Assembly: GCF_021129195.1 (NCBI RefSeq) | Contig: NZ_JAJOHW010000136.1 | Coordinates: 1-44,172, forward strand | DNA: 44,172 nt | Source of the DNA: Chromobacterium aquaticum | Lineage (GTDB): Bacteria > Pseudomonadota > Gammaproteobacteria > Burkholderiales > Chromobacteriaceae | Direction: 5' to 3' | Shown here: piece by piece, positions 37,146 to 44,172 of the stretch | Layout: the number at the start of each line of letters is the position of its first letter | How positions within the stretch are numbered: the stretch's first letter is position 1 | Translations under genes and position numbers: made by a program | Notes under the pieces: model-generated | Databases searched by the model: none | Told to the model about the DNA's origin: nothing | Seen by the model: the letters and a program-made list of their open reading frames with translations, nothing else

Positions 37146-37613
37146 TTAGCGCAGGTTCAGCGCCTTGATCGCGCTATTGATCTCCTCCGCCAGGCGCACT
37201 TCCTGACCCAGCTGCTCGTGCCATTGCTGGTTCTGGAAGAAGGCGTAGCGCGCCTTGGAGCCGTTGCCGGCTTGCCAGCCGTCTTTCAGTTGGCCGTCGA
37301 AGAAGAACTGCTCCAGCAGCGCATGGCCGGCCGCGTGGGCCTGGTTTTGCGCGTGCTGCTCGTGCAGGCGCGGCGCGCCGATCAGATGCAGCTCGATGTC
37401 GCGGCCCTGCTCTTCATAGCGGCCCTGGATCGGATGTTCGAACACCAGCGGCTGCAGCGTGGCGTGAGTGATGGTGGCGCGGCCGGTGATGTGGCGCGAC
37501 GGTGTGTACACGGTCAGGTCCAGCCGCAGGTTCAGGCCGCCCGCCTGGCCGGGTTTGTTGACGTTGTAGCTGATGATGAACAGGCCGGATTTTTGATCGC
37601 GATCGATAGTCAT
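37146..37613 (-). CDS. DUF1842-like protein
   Basis: The 155-residue product starts MTIDRDQKSGLFIISYNVNK and has RLDLTVYTPSRHITGRATITHATLQP and then FEHPIQGRYEEQGRDIELHLIG. This pattern resembles the DUF1842 family of Betaproteobacteria, whose function is unknown. No signal peptide or membrane span is seen. The ATG at 37613 has a strong AAGGAG 8 bp upstream. It appears monocistronic: the 245-bp gap before the next gene (37614-37858) holds an AT-rich stretch with a 10-bp palindrome near 37720 and a GC hairpin at 37826-37850. Confidence 0.6.
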   Translation of the reverse strand: MTIDRDQKSGLFIISYNVNKPGQAGGLNLRLDLTVYTPSRHITGRATITHATLQPLVFEHPIQGRYEEQGRDIELHLIGAPRLHEQHAQNQAHAAGHALLEQFFFDGQLKDGWQAGNGSKARYAFFQNQQWHEQLGQEVRLAEEINSAIKALNLR

Positions 37614-37825
37614 GTTTGGACTCCTTGAGATCAATGACATCAGAAAAGTTTGGACATCCGGTAGGACGTCCAGGCCCAATGGCGATGTGCGAACCGTGGC
37701 GGTAACCGCGGCTGCCCTGTAGTTATATAACTTTTGTTTTTATTTTCTGCCGTACTTAATGGCAGTTGGAAATAAAGAGGCGATGGGGCTTGCGCGCGGG
37801 ATTAGGGAACAAGGAGGAGGGAAAG

Positions 37826-37850
37826 CGCGCCGCCGGAGCTTGGCGGCGCG
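37826..37850 (-). terminator. GC-rich hairpin downstream of the RDD gene
   Basis: CGCGCCGCC (37826-37834) pairs perfectly with GGCGGCGCG (37842-37850). On the minus strand it follows the RDD stop by 8 bp but runs only into CTTTCCC, so it is a weak or processed terminator. Confidence 0.45.
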
Positions 37851-37858
37851 AGGGAAAA

Positions 37859-38389
37859 TCAGGCTTGTTGCTCGAAGCGCACAGGCTGTTTGCCCAGGCG
37901 CTTGGCCCGCACCACCACGGTGCCGGCGATCTTGTCGTGCCAGCCCTGCTTGCGGGCGTCCAGGCCCACCCAGATCAGGCCCAGCAGGAAGGGGAAGCAG
38001 GACACGAAGTAGCCGAGATAGCGCAGCGCCGCCTGCATCGGCGTCATCGGCGCGCCGGTCTTGGCGTCCACGATGCGCGCGCCCAGCAGCATCTTGCCCG
38101 GCGTGCTGCTTCTGAACCACCAGAACGCCAGCACCGCCGCCGCCGGCAATATCCAGTTGATCAGCAGGCTGGCCAACGGGCTCAGCTCGAAACCGCCTTG
38201 CAGCATGAAGGCCTGCATCATCCTGCCGTCGCCGCTTTCCGCCATGCGGCTGGTTTCGCCGCCGCCGCGGGCCAGCAGCCAGATCACCGGCGCCAGCACC
38301 AGGCACAGCAGCAGGGTGTCGACCAGGCTGGCCAGCACCCGCAGCCAGAAGCCGACGTATTCCAGTTCTTCCGCGCCGTCTTGCATCAT
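37859..38389 (-). CDS. RDD family membrane protein
   Basis: The 176-residue protein has the RDD domain: YVGFWLRVLASLVDTLLLCL at residues about 11-30, SSTPGKMLLGARIVD, and a C-terminal segment DARKQGWHDKIAGTVVV. Three hydrophobic segments are seen (about 17-40, 77-95, 127-148). Family roles are poorly known (some are Na+/H+ antiporter-like). The start overlaps the gene for the carbonic anhydrase homologue (TGATG); the ATG at 38386 has better spacing to GGAGG and is an alternative start one codon later. Confidence 0.88.
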   Translation of the reverse strand: MMQDGAEELEYVGFWLRVLASLVDTLLLCLVLAPVIWLLARGGGETSRMAESGDGRMMQAFMLQGGFELSPLASLLINWILPAAAVLAFWWFRSSTPGKMLLGARIVDAKTGAPMTPMQAALRYLGYFVSCFPFLLGLIWVGLDARKQGWHDKIAGTVVVRAKRLGKQPVRFEQQA

Positions 38390-38934
38390 CAATCCTCCAG
38401 ATTGGGCTTGTGCTTGGCCGCCACGCGCAGGTAGTGCTCGGCGGAGTATTGGAAATAGGCCAGTTCCTTCTCGGTCAGCGGCCGCGCCTGCTTGACCGGG
38501 TTGCCCAGGTAGAGATAGCCGGATTCCAGCCGCTTGCCGGGCGGCACCAGGCTGCCGGCGCCGATCAGCACCCGCGGTTCGATCACCGCGCGGTCCAGCA
38601 CGATGCTGCCGATGCCGACCAGCACCTCGTCGCCTATGGTGCAGCCGTGCAGGGTGACGTGGTGGCCGATGGTGACGTTGCGGCCTATCACCAGCGGCGC
38701 GCCGGCCGGGTCCGCGGCGCTGCGGTGGCTGACGTGCAGCATGGCGAAATCCTGGATATTGGAATTCTCGCCTATGCTGATGGCGTTGACGTCGCCGCGG
38801 ATCACCGCACAGGGCCAGACCGACGCGCCCTCCGCCAACGAGACCTCGCCGATGACCACCGCCGCAGGGTCGATGTAGCAGCTGTCGTGGATCTGCGGCT
38901 GATGCCCGTCATAAGGGCGGATATTGCTTTTCAT
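38389..38934 (-). CDS. Gamma-carbonic anhydrase family protein
   Basis: The 181-residue protein has the left-handed beta-helix hexapeptide repeats and three zinc-ligand histidines (His67 in MLHVSH, His91 and His96 in IGHHVTLHGCTIG). It belongs to the YrdA/PaaY branch; many members have little carbonic anhydrase activity. It is divergent from prlC (59 bp) and overlaps the RDD gene by one base. Confidence 0.93.
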   Translation of the reverse strand: MKSNIRPYDGHQPQIHDSCYIDPAAVVIGEVSLAEGASVWPCAVIRGDVNAISIGENSNIQDFAMLHVSHRSAADPAGAPLVIGRNVTIGHHVTLHGCTIGDEVLVGIGSIVLDRAVIEPRVLIGAGSLVPPGKRLESGYLYLGNPVKQARPLTEKELAYFQYSAEHYLRVAAKHKPNLED

Positions 38935-38993
38935 CGGTCTGTCCTCATCTGAAATCGGGTAAAGTTCCTATCATACCCCCACAGGATGCCAAT

Positions 38994-41027
38994 ATGAGCC
39001 AGAACCCCTTGCTGGACTTTTCCGGGCTGACCCGTTTCGCGGAGATCAAGCCGGAGCACATTTCCCCCGCCATCGACGAATTGCTGTCCGCCGCGCGCGC
39101 CGCGGTGAAGCGGCTGACCGCGGAGCAGGGCGCGCCCAGCTGGGAAAGCTTTGTCGATCCGCTGACCGACGCCACCGAGCATCTGGGCCGCGCCTGGGGC
39201 GTGGTGGGCCACCTGAACGCGGTGGTGAACACGCCGGAACTGCGCGAAGCCTACAACGCCAACATCCCGCGCATTTCCGAGTTCTGGACCGAGATGGGCC
39301 AGAACCTGGAACTGTACGCCCGCTTCAAGGCGCTGGCGGCCAGCCCGGAGCACGCGGATTACAGCGCGGCGCGCAAGAAAATCGTGTCCAATGATCTGCG
39401 CGATTTCCGCCTGTCCGGCGCGGAATTGCCGCAGGCGGAAAAAGAGCGCTTCGCCGCCATCCAGACGCGGCTGGCCGAGTTGTCCGCCAAGTTCGAGCAA
39501 AACGTGTTGGACGCCACCGACGCCTTCAGCCTGTACATCGAGGACAAGGCCGAACTGTCCGGCGTGCCCGAGGATTCGCTGGAACTGTTCGCCGCCGCCG
39601 CGGCCGGCGACGACAAGAGCGGCTACAAGATCACGCTGCAATTCCCGTTCTACTTCCCGGTGCTGCAGTACGCGGACAACCGCGCGCTGCGCGAAAAGCT
39701 GTATCAGGCCAATGTGCAACGCGCATCGGAGTTCGGCCCGTCCGACCGCGACAACAGCCCCATCATCCGCGAAAAGCTGAAGCTGGCGCGCGAGGAAGCT
39801 CAGCTGCTGGGCTTCGCCAACTTCGCCGAACTGTCCTTGTTCACCAAGATGGCGGAAAGCCCGGAACAAGTGATCGCCTTCCTGCGCGACCTGGCCGCGC
39901 GCGCCAAGCCGTTCGCGGTCAAGGACCGCCAGGAACTGGAAGCCTTCGCCGCCGACGAACTGGGCCTGGCCAAGCTGGAAGCCTGGGACCTGGCCTATGC
40001 CGCGGAAAAACTGCGGGTGGCGCGCTACGCCTTCTCCGAGCAAGAAGTGAAGCAATACTTCCCGGAAAGCAAGGTGCTGCCTGGCCTGTTCGGCGTGGTG
40101 TCGACGCTGTTCGGCATCGAGGTGCGCCCGAGCAGCGCGCCGGTCTGGCATCAGGACGTGCGCTTCTTCGACATCCACAAAGACGGGCAACTGGTCGGCA
40201 GCTTCTACTTCGACCTGTACGCCCGCGACGGCAAGCGCTCCGGCGCCTGGATGGACGACGCGCGCGGCCGTCGCAGCAAGAGCGGCCAGGTGCAGACGCC
40301 GATTGCCTACCTGACCTGCAACTTCACCCGCCCGGTGGGCGACAAGCCGGCGCTATTCACCCATGACGAAGTGATCACCTTGTTCCATGAGTTCGGCCAT
40401 GGTCTGCACCATATGCTGACCCGCGTCGACGAACTGGGCGTGGCCGGCATCAACGGCGTGGAATGGGACGCGGTGGAGCTGCCCAGCCAGTTCCTGGAAA
40501 ACTTCGCCTGGGAATGGGACGTGGTGCAAGGCATGACCAGCCACGTGGATAGCGGCGCGACCTTGCCGCGCGAGCTGTTCGACAAGATGCTGGCGGCCAA
40601 GAACTTCCAGAGCGGCATGGCCACGGTGCGTCAGCTGGAATTCGCCTTGTTCGACCTACAGCTGTATAGCGGCTTCGACGCCGACAAGGGCAACTGGCTG
40701 ACCTTGCTGGACGAAGTGCGCCGCGAAGTGGCGGTGAACTTCCCGCCGGCTTACAACCGCTTCCCCAACAGCTTCAGCCACATCTTTGCTGGCGGCTACT
40801 CGGCCGGCTACTACAGCTACAAATGGGCGGAAGTGCTGTCCGCGGACGCCTACGCGGCTTTCGAAGAAGCCGGCGGCGCCAATCCGGACACCGGCAAGCG
40901 CTTCTGGGATGAAATCCTGGCGGTGGGCGGCAGCCGCCCGGCCTTGGAATCCTTCCGCGCCTTCCGTGGCCGCGACCCGCAGATCGACGCGCTGCTGCGC
41001 CACTCCGGCATGGTGGAGACGGCTTGA
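38994..41027 (+). CDS. prlC: Oligopeptidase A (M3 metallopeptidase)
   Basis: The 677-residue cytosolic zinc peptidase degrades short peptides, including signal-peptide fragments. The zinc motif HEFGH lies at residues 465-469 within HDEVITLFHEFGHGLHHM; downstream GVEWDAVELPSQFLENFAWE supplies the third ligand (Glu). Other M3 motifs are present (SFYFDLYARDGKRSGAWM, PIAYLTCNF). Length is normal for prlC/OpdA. ACAGGA lies about 9 bp before the ATG. Confidence 0.97.
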   Translation: MSQNPLLDFSGLTRFAEIKPEHISPAIDELLSAARAAVKRLTAEQGAPSWESFVDPLTDATEHLGRAWGVVGHLNAVVNTPELREAYNANIPRISEFWTEMGQNLELYARFKALAASPEHADYSAARKKIVSNDLRDFRLSGAELPQAEKERFAAIQTRLAELSAKFEQNVLDATDAFSLYIEDKAELSGVPEDSLELFAAAAAGDDKSGYKITLQFPFYFPVLQYADNRALREKLYQANVQRASEFGPSDRDNSPIIREKLKLAREEAQLLGFANFAELSLFTKMAESPEQVIAFLRDLAARAKPFAVKDRQELEAFAADELGLAKLEAWDLAYAAEKLRVARYAFSEQEVKQYFPESKVLPGLFGVVSTLFGIEVRPSSAPVWHQDVRFFDIHKDGQLVGSFYFDLYARDGKRSGAWMDDARGRRSKSGQVQTPIAYLTCNFTRPVGDKPALFTHDEVITLFHEFGHGLHHMLTRVDELGVAGINGVEWDAVELPSQFLENFAWEWDVVQGMTSHVDSGATLPRELFDKMLAAKNFQSGMATVRQLEFALFDLQLYSGFDADKGNWLTLLDEVRREVAVNFPPAYNRFPNSFSHIFAGGYSAGYYSYKWAEVLSADAYAAFEEAGGANPDTGKRFWDEILAVGGSRPALESFRAFRGRDPQIDALLRHSGMVETA

Positions 41028-41632
41028 AACGAGCGTTTTATGCCGAGGGAAAAATAATCCGGTTTGCGCCGGAACTCTTGTGAAGCGCCGTGGCTCTAAT
41101 TTTTTGCTCAGTGGGTTATCTCCAGAGCAGCAAGCGAGCCAGACGCATATCAGGGTAGATTGATATAGTGTCTATTGTGCGCCTCCGTGCAGACGGAGGC
41201 GCCTTTTTTTTGCCGCGGATCGCGCGGCTAAAAGGTTCAGTCGTCCCGCTCTGGTTTGGCGGACGGCGGCAGCGGCTGCAGGGTGTGGCGGTGCTGGAAG
41301 GTGGGGGTCCGCATCGAGAACGGCGGCGTCAACGGCGCCAGACGAGGACGGTTGGGGTTGCGCGTCGGGCACAATGCCTGTTGCGCGTCGTGCTGCTTGT
41401 GCTTGATAGTCAAGAACTTGCTCCGGTTACGACGACATTTCGATCATAGGCCGGCGTTTCCGGCGTTGGCAAATCAGCCGCGCCGGGGTGTTGTTTATTT
41501 GTTTAAACGAATCTGTTTAATTTGGCGTCAAATAATCAACATTGGCGCCGCTTGCAGGCCAAGGCTTGGCAGTGCCGCGCGCTGCGGTTATGGTGTCGGC
41601 CTTTGCCTGAAAAACTATTGGAGAGCCCGCTG
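41028..41632. other. 605-bp intergenic region between prlC and xth
   Basis: No convincing protein gene is seen. It contains a strong plus-strand terminator at 41179-41211, an 11-bp direct repeat GTTGCGCGTCG at 41358-41368 and 41381-41391 (23-bp period), and an AT-rich segment near 41490-41540 with GTTTAAAC and a second GTTTAA, which could hold the xth promoter. Frames of 66-93 codons in the region are Arg/Pro/Ala-rich and look like shadows. Confidence 0.7.
41179..41211 (+). terminator. Strong intrinsic terminator downstream of prlC
   Basis: GCGCCTCCGT (41179-41188) pairs perfectly with ACGGAGGCGC (41193-41202), GCAG loop, and is followed by eight T. It lies about 150 bp after the prlC stop, leaving room for a 3' UTR or a small RNA. 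Confidence 0.93.
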
Positions 41633-42406
41633 ATGCGTTTTGCCACCTGGAACGTCAATTCCCTCAAGGTCCGCCTGCCGCAAGTGATCCAGTGGCTGTC
41701 CGACAGCCCGGTGGACGTGCTCTGCCTGCAAGAATTGAAGATGGATCAGGACGTGTTCCCGCTGGCCGAGATCGAAGCGGCCGGCTATCGCGCCGCCTGG
41801 TTCGGCCAGAAAACCTATAACGGCGTGGCCATCCTGGTGCGCGCGCCGCTGGAGCTGGAAGACGTGGTGCTCGGCATTCCCGATTACGGCGACGAGCAGC
41901 GCCGGGTGATCGCCGCCACGGTGAACGGCATCCGCGTGATCTGCGGCTACTTCGTCAACGGCGAGGCGGTGGATTCGCCCAAGTATCCGTACAAGCTGGA
42001 ATGGCTGGCCAATCTGGAGCGCTACGTCACCGCCGAACTGCAGCGCCACCCGCAGTTGCTGCTGCTGGGCGACTACAATATCGCGCCGGAAGACCGCGAC
42101 GTGTACGACCCGGAAAGCTGGCACGAACAAGTGCTGTGCAGCACGCCGGAGCGCGAGGCTTTCCGCCGCCTGATCGCGCTGGGCCTGAGCGACAGCTTCC
42201 GCCTGTTCAATCAGGAAGAGAAGCAATACAGCTGGTGGGACTACCGCGCGATGATGTTCCGCCGCAACAAGGGCGTGCGCATCGACCACATCCTGGTCAG
42301 CGACGCCTTGAAGCCGCGCGCGCGGGAATGCGTGATCGACAAGGCGCCGCGCAAATGGGAACGCCCGTCCGACCACACCCCGGTGGTGCTGACCCTGGCC
42401 GACTGA
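41633..42406 (+). CDS. xth: Exodeoxyribonuclease III
   Basis: This AP endonuclease and 3'-5' exonuclease acts in base-excision repair. The 257-residue product starts MRFATWNVNSLKVRLPQ and has the DNase I-fold motifs: the NVN strand, VLCLQELKMD (catalytic Glu), LLGDYNIAPED and the final SDHTPVV histidine. The ATG at 41633 has TTGGAGAG about 8 bp upstream; a longer in-frame start at 41522 would lie in the AT-rich promoter segment and is rejected. Confidence 0.97.
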   Translation: MRFATWNVNSLKVRLPQVIQWLSDSPVDVLCLQELKMDQDVFPLAEIEAAGYRAAWFGQKTYNGVAILVRAPLELEDVVLGIPDYGDEQRRVIAATVNGIRVICGYFVNGEAVDSPKYPYKLEWLANLERYVTAELQRHPQLLLLGDYNIAPEDRDVYDPESWHEQVLCSTPEREAFRRLIALGLSDSFRLFNQEEKQYSWWDYRAMMFRRNKGVRIDHILVSDALKPRARECVIDKAPRKWERPSDHTPVVLTLAD

Positions 42407-42471
42407 GCACCGCCCAAGCTTGGCCCGACGCGCCCGTGCCAAAGGCAGGGGCGCGCTTCCTTCCCTAACAA

Positions 42472-42608
42472 CCTGTTCAAAGTCTGCTGCGCGTCGTGAA
42501 GCGTTGCACGGTGAGTACGAGCTCAAAATGCTCATGTACCACGAGTACATTCCGCTTTCTCCGCTGTTTTCGCCTCGCCCCGCCCTTGCCCGCGAGCCTT
42601 TGAACAGG
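42472..42608. repeat. 137-bp element with 11-bp terminal inverted repeats
   Basis: CCTGTTCAAAG (42472-42482) and CTTTGAACAGG (42598-42608) are perfect inverted repeats bounding 137 bp. An inner ATGTAC/GTACAT pair (42534-42539, 42545-42550) makes a second, central hairpin. No reading frame fills it. It looks like a small non-coding repeat (MITE-like) inserted between xth and the nor genes. Copy number elsewhere cannot be judged here. Confidence 0.55.
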
Positions 42609-42666
42609 CGCTAAAGCCTTATTTCGCATCAAGGCGGCCGCCGCACCGCGCCGGCATCATGCCGTC

Positions 42667-42921
42667 ATGACTCATCCCACCCCATCTGTGCAAATCGGCC
42701 TGTGGCTGCTGCTGTCCGGGCTGACCCTGCTGGCGGCCTGGCTGGCCGAAGGCGGCCGGCTGCCGTCTCTGGCGCTGATCGCGCTGGGCCTGGCCTGGTT
42801 CAAGGGCGTGCTGCTGGTGGAACACTATATGGGCCTGCGCCATGCGCCGCGCTGGCTGCGCGCGCTGGTGCAGGGCTGGCTGGCGCTGGTGTCGGCCGCG
42901 CTGCTGCTCAGCTTTATCTGA
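42667..42921 (+). CDS. NorF-like / prokaryotic cytochrome oxidase subunit IV-like membrane protein
   Basis: The 84-residue protein has three hydrophobic segments (about 8-24, 28-47, 63-84) and the WFKGVLLVEHYMGLRHAPRW loop typical of NorF/COX4_pro proteins. In denitrifiers such proteins support nitric oxide reductase activity. No clear ribosome site is seen (the ATG follows CATGCCGTC). norQ follows at once (stop 42919-42921, AAGGA begins within it), so they are one operon. Confidence 0.8.
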   Translation: MTHPTPSVQIGLWLLLSGLTLLAAWLAEGGRLPSLALIALGLAWFKGVLLVEHYMGLRHAPRWLRALVQGWLALVSAALLLSFI

Positions 42922-42931
42922 AGGAATGCCG

Positions 42932-43735
42932 ATGAACGCGCCAGAAATCCTCGATATCCCCGTGCCTTTTTACCAGCCGCAGGGCGCCGAGTGCGAACTG
43001 TTCGAAGCCGCCTGGCGCCAGCAACTGCCGGTGCTGATCAAGGGGCCCACCGGCTGCGGCAAGACCCGCTTCGTCGCCCATATGGCGGCCAGGCTGGGCC
43101 TGCCGCTGATCACCGTCTCCTGCCACGACGACCTGAGCGCCGCCGACCTGGTGGGCCGCCACCTGATCGCCGACGGCGCCACCGTCTGGTGCGACGGCCC
43201 GCTGACCCGCGCGGTGCGGATAGGCGGCATCTGTTACCTGGACGAAGTGGTGGAAGCGCGCAAAGACACCACCGTGGTGCTGCATCCGCTGACCGACGAC
43301 CGCCGCATCCTGCCGGTGGAACGCACCGGCGAAGTGCTGCAAGCGCCGCCGGGCTTCATGCTGGTGGTGTCCTACAACCCCGGCTACCAACACGTGCTGA
43401 AAACGCTGAAGCCCAGCACCCGCCAGCGTTTTGTCGCCATGAGCTTCGATTTTCCGCCGCCGGAAGTGGAAATCGGCGTGCTGACGCGGGAAAGCGGCGT
43501 CAGCGAAGCGCTGGCGCGCCAACTGGTGACGCTGGCCGGCCAGTTGCGGCGCTTGTCCGGCTATGACCTGGAAGAAGCCGCCAGCACGCGGCTGCTGGTG
43601 TACGCCGCCAAGCTGATCCAGGCCGGCCTGCCGCCCTGGCAAGCCTGCCGCACCGCGCTGGCGGAACCGCTGAGCGACGACGCCGACACCGTGGCGGCGC
43701 TGCTGGCGGTGATCCAGACCCAATTCCCCGGCTGA
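42932..43735 (+). CDS. norQ: MoxR-type AAA+ ATPase NorQ (CbbQ/NirQ family)
   Basis: The 267-residue AAA+ protein works with the VWA protein NorD in activating nitric oxide reductase. It has Walker A GPTGCGKT (38-45), Walker B ICYLDEVVEA (about 99-108), VSYNPGYQ (sensor-type region) and a C-terminal domain with ASTRLLVYAAKLIQ. The ATG at 42932 has GAAGGA 6 bp upstream; the ATG at 42926 touches it. norD starts 5 bp downstream. CbbQ is an alternative name for the same family, but the NorD-like neighbour favours NorQ. Confidence 0.9.
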   Translation: MNAPEILDIPVPFYQPQGAECELFEAAWRQQLPVLIKGPTGCGKTRFVAHMAARLGLPLITVSCHDDLSAADLVGRHLIADGATVWCDGPLTRAVRIGGICYLDEVVEARKDTTVVLHPLTDDRRILPVERTGEVLQAPPGFMLVVSYNPGYQHVLKTLKPSTRQRFVAMSFDFPPPEVEIGVLTRESGVSEALARQLVTLAGQLRRLSGYDLEEAASTRLLVYAAKLIQAGLPPWQACRTALAEPLSDDADTVAALLAVIQTQFPG

Positions 43736-43740
43736 GCGGC

Positions 43741-44172
43741 ATGGAAGACATCGTCGGCGGCTGGTGGGACAAACTGGCGCGGCGCGCGGCGCGGCGCGGC
43801 TTTCCGGAATACGCGGCGGAGCTGGCGCAAGTGACGGCGCAGGCGCCGCTGTTCTTCCGCGCCATGGGCGGCGATCCGGCATTGGCGCTGCGCTCCACCG
43901 TGGGCACCGAACACGGCGCGCGCCGTGGCTGGCTGCAGCGGCTGGCCGGCACCGGCGCGCGGATGGAATTGGCCTGGCAGGACAGCCAGGCGCTCTACCT
44001 GCCGGAACGCATCGACTGTTTCCCCAGCGCCGCGCTCAACCGCGACTGCTACTTCTGGCTGCTGGCCCAGGCCGCCTATGCGGCCGACAGCGACGGCGAC
44101 TGGCTGAGCCGCAACCGCCTGGCCGCGGCGCGCGCCTTGGCGGCCATGCCCGGCCTGGCCGCCCTCTACCGC
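43741..44172 (+). CDS. norD: NorD (3' truncated by window)
   Basis: The first 144 residues are present, starting MEDIVGGWWDKLARRAARRG. The stretch FRAMGGDPALALRSTVGTEHG, then ARRGWLQRLAGTGARMELAW and LPERIDCFPSAALNRDCYFW resembles NorD N-termini. The VWA domain with a MIDAS motif would lie beyond the window. With norQ it forms the MoxR-VWA pair that matures nitric oxide reductase. No norC or norB is seen in the window, so the catalytic subunits lie elsewhere or downstream. Confidence 0.85.
   Translation, partial: MEDIVGGWWDKLARRAARRGFPEYAAELAQVTAQAPLFFRAMGGDPALALRSTVGTEHGARRGWLQRLAGTGARMELAWQDSQALYLPERIDCFPSAALNRDCYFWLLAQAAYAADSDGDWLSRNRLAAARALAAMPGLAALYR

Noticed and set aside
41168-41449. 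93-codon plus-strand frame in the prlC-xth gap
   Set aside because: It begins inside the terminator region and is Arg-rich with no motif. The terminator at 41179 would stop its own transcript.
42619-42632. Possible FNR/DNR box upstream of the NorF-like gene
   Set aside because: TTATT-TCGC-ATCAA has one perfect half-site and a poor other half. Placed at -41.5 it would leave no leader. Too weak to call, though regulation of nor genes by such a factor is likely.

Overview
The window looks like chromosomal DNA of a Betaproteobacterium of the Neisseriales, most like the Chromobacterium/Aquitalea group. This is an inference from gene order (tuf-S10-spc-alpha ribosomal clusters), high GC with strong GC3 in most genes, the miaB-phoH-ybeY-corC-lnt block, and the mix of amino-acid catabolism and chemoreceptors. 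No database search was possible, so genus level is uncertain.

Region 1 (1-14,380, + strand) is the ribosomal protein superoperon: the 3' end of tuf, rpsJ, then rplC-rplD-rplW-rplB-rpsS-rplV-rpsC-rplP-rpmC-rpsQ, rplN-rplX-rplE-rpsN-rpsH-rplF-rplR-rpsE-rpmD-rplO-secY, and rpmJ-rpsM-rpsK-rpsD-rpoA-rplQ. Three internal sigma70-type promoters (before rplC, rplN and rpsM) and a perfect terminator hairpin between rpsJ and rplC divide it into transcription units. Between secY and rpmJ, where infA usually sits, there is only a decayed infA remnant.

Region 2 (14,400-25,450) holds amino-acid metabolism and sensing. A minus-strand set encodes a MocR-type regulator, a MOSC protein and glutaminase. On the plus strand are a dCache chemoreceptor with a full amino-acid-binding motif, a beta-alanine/omega-amino-acid:pyruvate aminotransferase with a CoA-acylating semialdehyde dehydrogenase (bauA/bauC-like), and an sCache chemoreceptor. 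Tryptophan 2,3-dioxygenase lies convergent on the minus strand.

Region 3 (25,550-32,470, - strand) is the conserved miaB / YciI-like / phoH / ybeY / corC / lnt block (tRNA modification, 16S rRNA maturation, lipoprotein acylation), preceded by a small exported protein and a GNAT acetyltransferase with a promoter-terminator (attenuator-like) leader.

Region 4 (32,600-38,400) is accessory. It has an orphan JetD-like protein (winged helix plus TOPRIM, resembling the Wadjet nuclease subunit and topoisomerase VI A), an AT-rich patch with an unknown gene and a translationally coupled WbuC-type cupin / PAS-LuxR pair, an unknown exported protein, large intergenic palindromes, and small unknown proteins.

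Region 5 (37,860-44,172) returns to housekeeping: RDD membrane protein, gamma-carbonic anhydrase-like protein, oligopeptidase A, a 605-bp gap with a strong terminator, exonuclease III, a 137-bp inverted-repeat element, and the start of a nitric-oxide-reductase accessory set (NorF-like, NorQ, partial NorD). I saw no tRNA, rRNA, CRISPR array, intact insertion sequence or prophage.
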